A program made the translations under genes and the position numbers. A DNA stretch of 64,000 nt from Gambelia wislizenii (lineage: Eukaryota > Chordata > Lepidosauria > Squamata > Crotaphytidae): assembly GCA_030847615.1 (NCBI GenBank), contig JAUMIR010000004.1, positions 274,807,501 to 274,871,500 on the forward strand. The letters are read 5' to 3'. Below the pieces are notes generated by a model, which was not told where the DNA came from, searched no databases, and saw only the letters and a list, made by a program, of their open reading frames with translations. Positions 55,471-64,000 of the stretch are shown here, one piece after another. Each line of letters starts with the position of its first letter. The stretch's first letter is position 1.

Positions 55471-55984
55471 CACATTTGTACTACAAATTGCCTTTCCCCA
55501 TTATGCTAATTTAAAACATGGAATATTGATGGACCCTTCTTATACCTATGAGACTCAATGGTCCTTAAGATGTAGTTAGAAATTATTTATAAGACCTACT
55601 CTTTGTAGAATATTCCAAAAGAGGAGAATGAAAGCCACAACGGTAGAGGATTATAACAAAGTAGTGCAGGAGTTTGACTCATGGGAGAGGTTGACAAAAG
55701 GAAGAGAAGTCTAAGACCTGGCTTCATCTCTGTATCAACCTACTCACATAACAATACAATCACCTTACTTACCAGTACCATAAATAATAGTTTCTTCATC
55801 ATGGTCTCTGTGACCTCACACAAATGGGTTTCTTGGCTGCATAGAGACTTTATTCAGAATATTCTAGATCTGAGTAGCTTGGCAGTAAACCCTCCCCCTC
55901 GCTGCCAACTGTGCATGTCCTAGGCCACCAAGCTACTGCCCCCCAGTTCCTTTTTGTCCACTTGAAGAGTCACAATGTTGGGTA

Positions 55985-57525
55985 TTCTTGCTGAGTAGCT
56001 TTGCTTGTTTTTTGCTCTTTCGTTCTCTTAACTTACCCTCCAGCTTTGTATTTCTTGTTCTTTCTTTGCTTATTTCTTTACCTTTGTTTTGTTTCTCTGC
56101 AACCACTATTAAAAAATCACTTTGGGGCTCTTGCCCTTTTTCTCTCCCTTTTTCTGGCCTCTTCCTCCTCCTTCAAGCTTTGTGTCACTTGTGAGCACAA
56201 AGTTTCTCTCTCTGACACACCTCAGAGTGTCTGTTCTTTTTGGACAAAGGGCACAAAGTACAACAGTGCTCTATTTGCCAGGGTTTTTCCTCACAAGCAT
56301 TTAAAAAAATCAAGTTTCAAGGCTCAAATATGTAACATTGTTGGGAAAAATCCCTTCAAGTAACTGAGAATGTGGCCTCCAATAAACCTTTGTTTAGTGT
56401 CTTGCCTACCGCCTTGTCTACCACCTCAAAATGGCAAAAACAGCTTGAACAGAACTCTAACCTGACTTTGGGATCAACAGCTTCTGTTTCTGACAGATCT
56501 GACCATCTTTAGTACCATCAATTCGATCTTTGGTGTTGATAGCAGTACTGTGGCTTCTGACCAGCAGGCTTTTTTCCCTCATGCTAATGATGTACTGGAG
56601 GTAGGGGAGCCAACTTATTGGACCAAGTCTTCAAAATCAGCCCGCCGGAAGACAAGTCATAGGAAACCACTGTCTCCAGTTCCCCCTGAGGAGCAGAAGC
56701 AGCATCTGAAGGAGAAGAAAAAGAAAAAGGCAAAGCATGAGGATTGACCATCTGAACAGGTATTGACTCCTCTGCCCTCAGTACTGACAGGTGGGGTTGA
56801 TCTGCACCATTGGGACTGACATCTGGCCAGCCCTTGGTATCAACCATACCTACAACAAAGCTAGAGATTACTCTATCTTGGGAGCTGCAAGTACTGACAC
56901 CATCCCATTCCATTCTGGTACTAATGGTTTCTTCTCCAGTTTCCCATGTATCAAGACCCCTGCCACCCTTTCCATATTGGGAGGATCACCATTTAATCCT
57001 GGTTATTGCACCGAGAATATTGGTACAGAGAAGATTCCCCATTCACATTTGTGCCCAAATTATCTCTGGAGGGAACCTTGTTGATCATATCACTCATACT
57101 TACCCTCCTACAGAAATTGTTACCATGTCCATGAGTTCCATTACTGCTCTTCTCGACATTCCTGGTCTCAAGACCGAAGTTGATCTCTTGTCTTGGTCTT
57201 CCTTCCATCTGCATTCTCCTGGGCATCATTCGCTTCCAAACCTGCATCTCTATATAGACATCCTTCTCCAGTACCAAAGTGGCATCTTCCATCTCTGCCA
57301 CCTAGAATGACCACAACTCTCTTGAGGCCCCCACCTTCCCTGCCAGCAGTTGTGAATTTTGGTTCTGGCTTCCATATCTACTTCCATGGTCCATACCAAG
57401 CCAGTCTCCATTGTGTTGCCCTGCTTCTCCTAGGTTGTTGTGACCTTGGCCATACCAGCTATGTCTGCGTAGCCTGTTGTGACCTTGGCCGTTCTAGCTA
57501 CCATCTGCACAGGTAACTTGGTGAA
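55985..57525 (+). pseudogene. Decayed retroelement gag-like region, unclassified
   Basis: Fragments in several frames look like a retroelement gag: DKGHKVQQCSICQGFSSQA (a CxxC-bearing segment near 56230), KIKFQGS, a Ser/Thr/Lys-rich part around 56400-56500, then open 56550-56747 with EPTYWTKSSKSARRKTSHRK and a Glu/Lys-rich end. Further downstream text is repetitive and Pro/Ser/Thr-rich with no RT. It could be DIRS or Gypsy derived; no termini were found. Confidence 0.45.
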
Positions 57526-57739
57526 AATGTCAAAACAAGCGTATTACTGGAAATTTTAGGAGGAGCATTTCAGTGTCCTTAAGTCTTAATGTAAATCTAC
57601 ACTTGGAATACTATGCACTGTAGAATAGCCACATTTGAAACATGGCATTCAGCTCATCAGCAAAAGATTCATTGAAAAGGGATATTATAACACTGAAAAA
57701 AGAATAGAAAAAGACATCCAAAATAATTAGAAGGTGGGA

Positions 57740-57945
57740 GTACTTTCTCACAAGGAAAAGGTTTTAATCTTATTGTGTTTGAAGGTTTTAATCTTATTGT
57801 GTTTAATGTCTTTTTATGTGGGAGGGTGGGGGTGGGTGGTGTTTTTAGTCATTATTATAATGTTTTAATTGTTGGAAGCCGCCCCGATTGTTTTTAGCAG
57901 AGGGGCGGGGTATAAATAAATTTTATTATTATTATTTTTATTAAA
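57740..57945 (+). mobile_element. L2/SINE tail fragment, plus strand
   Basis: GAAGCCGCCCCGATTGTTTT then AGAGGGGCGGGGTATAAATA and a TTA run; the reverse complement of the tail at 25954 and 36793. Confidence 0.65.
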
Positions 57946-58689
57946 TATAATGCATGTGAAGGCATTCTTGATAGTATTGCTTGTTGCCCCTTGTCACTGT
58001 TTCCTTTGTTATGTTTCCTCTACTTCAACACTGCATTCTCTTTCACTATTGTATTTCAAACTGGTTTGGGGGGAACTTCTTACTGAGAAAATTGATAATG
58101 GAGGATACACATAGTTTAAAATTTAGCTTGCCCACCACTACCAGTTTCCCTCTGCAGTGTGCAGCCACTGTGTTGTGTTCACCATGTTTGAAGACATACT
58201 CTTCATTCTCATTGGGGCAAGGCACAGTTTAGGTCAGCCCCCTGCATGAAATAAGCATATCCCAGAATCTTCTGTAGTATAGTTGTGTAATAGTTCATTG
58301 GAGCACATGTTGATGTGCAGAGGCAGAAGACTTGAAAACCACTGCCTTAAACTAGCATAATTCACATCTTGTCTTCCTCTGACTATTCTTTGATTCCTTT
58401 CAGTAATATTTAGATGATTTAGAAGTTTTAGTTTGTTATTACGTTTCTTTTTTAAGAGGTATCTCTTAAATGAGCATCATAATTGCAGTTTATTTTAAAA
58501 AGGAGAATAAAAAAGGTGCTTGTTTGCTTTCACTGTGTGTAGGGCCACCTACCTCTGGCTTAGGGAGCAGACAACTTAACATTTTATTGAAGAAAAAAGG
58601 TTAACAAACATAAATGACATAATTCATAATACTTGCCCCTTTCCCCCCTATACAACAGTATCTTTAATTAAATTTCCTCACCTGAGACA
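57946..58689. other. Intron 2 sequence, nothing recognised
   Basis: Non-coding. Confidence 0.4.
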
Positions 58690-59400
58690 CCCAGTGCCTG
58701 AGTCCCAGTTCCCTAGGGCTCCCCTCCCACCACCAGTCAGTCAATACTACGTCCTGGCTTGGCTAGGTTTTTTTCCCCATTTCTTCCCAGTCTGCCTTCT
58801 CACCTACTCTCACCCCACTGCTACAAGTCCACCTTGGTCTTTCTTCGCCTACTGTCGGGATGCTTCTGCCTTCCTCAAGAGGTATGGTTGTGGAGGCTGC
58901 TTTCCCTCTTGCCAGCCCTTTTCTCTCCTTTCCCACTGCTAAATGAAACAAGCAGTCGGGGCGTTCCTCCCTACCTGAACTCTCCCTGCTCCCGACAGTC
59001 TTACCTTTCCAGATTCTCACAATCTCCCTGTCCCTTACTGCGTCCACCTCTTCCCTGCCCCTCCAGGCTCCTGAGACTACCTCCTCCGCCAGCAGCCTCC
59101 TGGTTTCTGCCTTCTAGCCTTCTCTCTCCGGCCACGTTCTTCGTTCCTCCACGTCTCTGACCTCCTCCTCATCTCCAAACTCCTCCCTCTCTTCCCCTCT
59201 TGGCTCTCTCTATCCCCTTTTGAATTTCCCACTCTCCATTCTTGCCCCACCCTCCTCCCTGGCATCATCCCCCTTCACCGGCTTCTGCTGGTCACAGCCA
59301 TTCTTGTAGGTTCCCGGGTCTTCTTCCTCCATCTCCATTTGCTACTGCCACTCCCCACTAAGATGCCCTCAGACTGGGTGTTGCTCGAGGGTAAGTTTCC
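58690..59400. repeat. Pyrimidine-rich block on the + strand
   Basis: About 700 bases with a strong C+T bias (runs such as CCTTTCTCTCC-type text throughout). Open frames on both strands are composition artefacts. It may be the leader of an unrecognised element. Confidence 0.4.
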
Positions 59401-60210
59401 GAGGTGGTCTGGGATGGAGTCTTCTAGTCCAAATCCTTGCAAATACAGGAATCTGTAGTGAAGCATCTCTAACTATCTTAGTTATCCTCTGCCATGTATT
59501 CAAACTTGTCAATATCCTTCTTAAAACTGTAGGGCCCAAAGCTGGACACAACAATTCCATGGGAGGTGTGACCAGTACTCAGTACAATAGTATTTTTCTC
59601 CGTTGATCTGGACACTCTATTCCTGCTAACACAACCAAGAAATCCATAGGCCTTTTTGCCATAACCTCACACTATTGACTGATGTTAGTTTTGGGTCTAC
59701 TAAGACCCCAGATCCTCTTAACACATAGTACTGTCAAGCCAGGTGTCATTCATATATCCATGCATCTTTCCCCCCGCCTTACATTTGTCCATCTTGAAAT
59801 TAATTTTCTTACTTTCGATCAGCTTTTCCAATCTAAAAGACAACTTGAATCTTTATTCTATCTTCTGCCTCTCGTAGTTTGGGTTCGCCTGAAAATTTGA
59901 TAAACACATCCTCTCTGCTTTCCTTTAAGTAATTTATAAAAGTTTTGAGCAAAACTGGGTGCAAAAGAGAACATTATGACACCCTACTTGCCATGATAAC
60001 AAACCACTGATAACCACTATTTGATAAGTTCGCTCCATCAGTCAGCTAGAAACTTACCAGAAGGCAACAGCAGCTCTAGCCCACATTTTACCAGCTTGTG
60101 TGCAAGACTGTCATGGTGGATCCTTGTCAGGAGGCTTACTGAAATCAAGATACACTGCATCTACAACATTCCCCTTATCTACCAAGCTTGTAACTCCATG
60201 TAAAAAAGAG

Positions 60211-60717
60211 GGGTTGTCTGCTTTGGCCTGATACCCCGGTTTGCCACCATTCCAGAACCCTGCAGTCCAAACGATGCAGGGCATTTAGCTTGATCTGCCC
60301 CTGGGCAGTCCAAACGAACCCCGGGACGAATATGGGGCTGGAAGAGGGGCAAGCCAGGATATGGCTCTTTACCACATTTTAAGAAAATACCCAGTTTAAT
60401 CTATTTCCGCCGGATCAGGCCTCATGTGTCCACAGGAGTGTGTCCCAGAATGCTGCTCCTTGCTGCTGCTGCCAGCTCCCTGGCTCTTCCAGAAGCTCGG
60501 CAGGGGTCCTGTAGCATGTGACTGAGGCTGGTCATATGCAGTGGGCCTGCAGTCACATTTTGTGGGACCCCTGCTCAGCTTCTGCCTTAGTGAGAAAATG
60601 GCAGAGGCTTCAGCAACAGGCTGACATCCTCTTTGGACTCCAGCCAGTTTTCTGCAGGTCCGGACTCAGGATACGCTGGTGGGAAGCCGGCGTATCCTGC
60701 CCCGTGTAGATGAACCC
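60211..60717 (+). mobile_element. Non-autonomous DNA element nested in the CR1
   Basis: The ends GGGTTGTCTGCTTTGG and (complement) GGGTTCATCTACACGG form an imperfect TIR. AGAG flanks both sides (60207-60210, 60718-60721). The same CR1 segment without the insertion is present at about 13.79-13.82 kb and shows only one AGAG, which supports the boundaries. The interior GCAGTCCAAACGATG is shared with the element at 14840. Confidence 0.7.
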
Positions 60718-61485
60718 AGAGATGAGATGAGTTTTTAGAAGCCTATGCTGGCTCTAAGGAATCACAACGTGCTTTCCTCTTTGCTCACAGATTGACTGTT
60801 TGGTGATTCTGTTCTAGAATCTTTCCTGATACTGATGAGTCAATTGTTTCCCAAGTCCTCTCCTCTCCTCCCCCATTTTTGAAAACAGAGACTACTTTTG
60901 CCAGCAGAGACTTCATCTGTTGTATAAGAATTCTAAAAAATTCTAAAAATTTTAGACAGAGACTTTGCTATTAGATCTGCAAGTCCTTTGGTACTCTTGG
61001 GTGCATTTCATCTGTCTCTGGGGTCTTGAATTCATTTTAAATAGCTAGGTGTTCTTGTATTTCCTCTTTGGGTTGAAGCCTCTCAGTGTATGACTTGGGT
61101 GGTTTTTGAGAGGCTGAACATTCTCTTCTTTTCAGTAGATGACAGAGCCAAAATAGTTGATCACTTCTGCCTTCTGTATGTCGCCCTTTAGCAATTCTCC
61201 ATCTCCATCTTCACCACTACTTCCTCTTCTTCCTCTTGTTCTGAATATTGCCACCCCCCTTTTTAATTACTTTTATCCTCTCCTGTAAGCCTAAGGTCAT
61301 TTTGAGCTTTAATCCTCCTATTCTCTTTTAAAAACTTGACTGTTTGTCTGTACGCTTATTTCTTGCTCCTTCCATTTCTTACAAATGCCTCTTTGAAATT
61401 TCAGATCAGGATTCTAACTATTTTCACATTGTTGGCCAATGTGAAATCCTGTTGGTGAGAATTGGGTTCAGCATAGTCAATCCCT

Positions 61486-61540
61486 TGTTGTTGTTCTGTG
61501 CCTTCAAGTCACTTCCATATTACTTCCTCCGATTTTGAAA
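61486..61540 (-). mobile_element. Sauria SINE tail fragment, minus strand
   Basis: TTGTTGTTGTTCTGTGCCTT then CAAGTCACTTCC is the reverse complement of the Bov-B-like SINE tail; only the tail is present. Confidence 0.5.
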
Positions 61541-62150
61541 ATGGTATTATCAGCAAGGCAAGTGAGGTGCAACTCATCTCTTGCTAGAAGTCCTTCTTTA
61601 TGGGAGTGCAGACCATGGTCCAAGAAGCCATTTTTTTTCCTGATAAAACCGTCTGCACAGTCAGTTGTTCACTTGCAGTATCCTTCTCCTTTTTCTTCTC
61701 AATAGGAGTGAAAGATGGATTAACAATCTATGCTCCAGGGCCTATTCAGCTGCCTATTCAGAGCCTCATAGTCACTTGCAATATGTAAAAGTCTATGCCT
61801 GGCAGTATCATTTGTTCCCATATAGATCAGAATGAAGGGTTATGGTCAGTAGGCTTGATGAATATTGGCACCCTTTCTGTCACAGCTTGAATCTTTACAG
61901 CAGGGAGACAGCACACCTCTTGGGACATCATGTCAGGTCCTCACACTGCTTCCTCTGTTCCCCACAGTAGGGAATCACTTACATCCATCACATATCTCAT
62001 TCTTCTTTTGGAAGTTGACAGGAGTCCTTCCATCCCCTCCAAGGCCACGTCTGCACTCTCTGGTGCCTGAAGCTGCTTTTGCTCTTCTTGTAGCTCAGAA
62101 TCACAGTCTTCTCTGGTCCAGCTAGTAACTGCAAGCTTTGCCCCCCAATC

Positions 62151-63299
62151 ATTTTAACAGTCACTGTACTTTTGCAACATGTTGTAAGATAACCAGTGAC
62201 ATGGGGCAGTTACCTTTCCTAACGTGGTGTCAGCCGAGTATTTTGGATGAAAATCCATATTAGTTTTAGCCAACATGGCCAATTATTATGGTGATGGGAG
62301 TTGCATTAGTCCAAAGTATGTTGGAAAAGATTGGTAGTATTTTTCTGACATGTGACTAGTACAATGTCAATATTTTTTTAAGCTTTTTGTGTGTCCACAT
62401 AATGTGAATATTCTTTTCAAACATATTTTAATCTGAAATACTTGGAGTGTTAGTGACAAACAATGGCAGCTAGTCCCCCCCCCTTCTCGCATTATATTTT
62501 GTCTAGTGAATACATTTGTAAATATTTTTATTTTCATTTTGATCTGTGATGGCAAAATAAAGAGAGAGGGATTTTTTAAAAAATAGAAGACTTACTAGAA
62601 ACAGCTGTTTATTGTGGCTGTAATCTGATGGTTCTAGTTGTAGTAAAAGTTGAAGTGGCACAGAATTTCTGTATGCTTGATTGTTGAAAATGTATAAACT
62701 TCTCCTACCTATTTCACACAATTTATTTAGAAGTTAGCAGGGAAACAGAAGTGGTAATTTGACCTGTCAATCGTCTATAATTTAGATTGACTTTCTCTGC
62801 AGTGAGATTTCCAAAACCCGATTTAATACTAGTACAGTGAATGTCACTTCGTAACTTCCTACTTGGAGATTAATTTCATTATATTTGTTTTTCCCCCCCT
62901 CTCCCATTGGTAGTCCACTGATTCATCAGCCTGTGTGTTATGGGTTCTCATGTACACAGTGTACCAAAGCTTGATTTGCTGATACAAGATACTTCATATG
63001 TCACAATGCTCTGCACAGAGATTAAGCTGTAAAATAGGTCCTAGATGAGCAAATAAAGTCAAGATCAGATTCTTGCAGTCCATTCATATCTTACAGCCAC
63101 ATAGCATGTTATAGCAACATGCACAATCTTATCCCTTGTTGTTAATAGTGTATCTACAAAACAGGACAATGTGATAAACTTACATTCCTGTCCACCCTAG
63201 CCAACATGGCCAATGCTAGGAGTTGTAGGGCTGGGGGCCTACAAGGCCCCCCCATCCCATTAGGTGAAGTACATGACTACATTTTCTTGCCTCTCCTAT
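62151..63299. other. Intron 2 sequence, nothing recognised
   Basis: Non-coding. Short text TAGCCAACATGGCCAAT occurs twice in similar form (62.27 and 63.2 kb), probably from an old interspersed repeat. Confidence 0.4.
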
Positions 63300-64000
63300 T
63301 CTCTGGGTTGGTGAGAGGAGGAATCAATTACCTTGGGATGCTTCCTCCATCACCAAGAGAAGAGGCAGGAAGTAGGAAATCAAGTCTTGTGATAGCTAGA
63401 GAGGTCTGTTGACTCCTCCCTTCCTTCCAGCCCTCCACAAGGCCAGTTATTCTTACTGCCTTCACCCAGAGCAGAGTTTCTGTCCTTTTCTCCTTCACTT
63501 TTTTGAACTCTTTCTGCCTTTCCACTTAATTCCCTGCTGGATCCTTTCATTACTTTTCCACCTTAAAAAAAAGGGAACAGTTCCGCCTCTTTCCTTCTGC
63601 TTCTGCTCTGACCTCCCCTTGCCCCGGGATTGCCCCAGCAGACATGAAGAAGAAAAAACAGACAGTCAAGGGAGAAGCTGCACAGGTTCACCTATCAAGC
63701 GAACCCACGGGAAAGGCTAAAAAGACGCCCCCGCCACTGGAATCTTTCCAGCAGGTGCAGACAGGCAAGAGGCCACTGGCCAGAGCTCCCCCACTGCCAA
63801 AATCTCTTCTGCAGGTGAGGCTGGAGCATGACGGAGCACTCAGACCGAGGCAGCACCGGGGAAGTAACTGTGGGGTCCAGCCAGTCTGGTGGAGTCCTAA
63901 GGTGGGGGGAACTTTCCTGGCCTGCCTCAGACCTCTCTGCTTGGGTCCGAGAGCTTGTAGCCCGTGAAATGGAGGCATTTGTGGCCACGGCTACCATGAG
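63300..64000 (+). mobile_element. DIRS copy 4, left part only (cut by the window end)
   Basis: The terminus at 63310-63450 resembles the left terminus of copy 1 in order: GAGGAGGAATCA, CTTGGGA, GGAAGTAGGAA, and CTCCACAAGGCCAGTT (copy 1: CTCCACGAGGCCAGTT). Gag-like coding text follows. The copy is therefore of the copy 1 lineage; how complete it is cannot be told from this window. Confidence 0.6.
63644..64000 (+). pseudogene. DIRS gag N-terminal region, copy 4, partial
   Basis: An open frame from 63644 starts MKKKKQTVKGEAAQVHL and is Lys/Pro-rich, like the basic gag part of copy 1. From about 63810 a different frame carries acidic and helical text to the window end (WVRELVAREMEAFVATA), so one frame shift is likely near 63805. 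The product is unknown beyond gag-like. Confidence 0.5.

Larger units (their letters stand above)
59440..62150 (-). mobile_element. CR1/L3-like LINE, long decayed copy, minus strand
   Basis: On the + strand the text runs as the reverse of a CR1/L3-like element: TCAATATCCTTCTTAAAACT (59.5 kb), GACACTCTATTCCTGCTAAC, AGGAGGCTTACTGAAATCAA (60.13 kb, identical to text in the copy at 13.7 kb), CATTTCATCTGTCTCTGGGG (61.0 kb), and CACAGCTTGAATCTTTACAG to TCTGTTCCCCACAGTAGGGA (61.9 kb) from a more 5' part. It is interrupted by a DNA element (60211-60717) and carries a SINE tail near 61490. No usable frame. Confidence 0.65.

Noticed and set aside
58694..59268. Open frames on both strands in the pyrimidine-rich block
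   Set aside because: Composition artefacts; low-complexity products without motifs.

Overview
The window is vertebrate nuclear DNA, almost certainly from a squamate reptile (lizard or snake). It is AT-rich intronic sequence packed with several classes of mobile element at once: DIRS-type tyrosine-recombinase retrotransposons, CR1/L3-like, L2-like and L1-like LINEs, tRNA-headed SINEs with a Bov-B-like tail (the Sauria SINE pattern), and hAT and pogo/Tigger-like DNA elements with terminal inverted repeats. The species cannot be fixed from the sequence alone.

Only one host gene segment is visible: the first coding exon (exon 2) of CHD7 on the + strand. The exon runs from about 48608 to 50447, with the start codon at 48783 and a donor site at 50448. 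It encodes the first 555 residues of the chromatin remodeller, a disordered Gln/Pro/His/Met-rich region. Everything upstream is read as CHD7 intron 1 and everything downstream as intron 2. No other host exon, rRNA, tRNA gene or CRISPR array was found.

Region by region. 0.36-6.7 kb: TA-flanked DNA elements, an L1 tail, and an 817-bp foldback element full of nested palindromes. 6.9-12.7 kb: DIRS copy 1, nearly complete, with inverted termini, an internal complementary region, a broken gag region, an RT-RNaseH-methyltransferase frame with one stop, and an open tyrosine recombinase frame. 12.8-16.3 kb: CR1 remnant, Sauria SINE, and two DNA elements including a hAT with transposase debris. 16.3-21 kb: mostly unique sequence. 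21.6-28.8 kb: DIRS copy 2, a different lineage, split by a SINE tail and a CR1. 29-32 kb: hAT and Tigger-like MITEs, an L2 fragment and a tRNA-headed SINE. 32.25-34.98 kb: DIRS copy 3, a minus-strand fragment bounded by a 44-bp direct repeat. 36-37.8 kb: an array-bearing MITE and an internally deleted L1. 41.1-45.4 kb: a long decayed L1. 45.8-48 kb: L2 and SINE-in-SINE. 48.6-50.4 kb: CHD7 exon. 52-62 kb: CR1 fragments with DNA elements inside them, plus an unclassified gag-like region. 63.3 kb to the end: left part of a fourth DIRS copy.

The most interesting material is the set of four DIRS copies from at least two lineages, two of which preserve the inverted-terminus / internal-complementary-region layout, and the MITEs whose ends are conserved while their GC-rich tandem-repeat interiors differ completely. 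Nested insertions give a relative order of events. All calls rest on reading motifs and repeats by eye; no database search was run.
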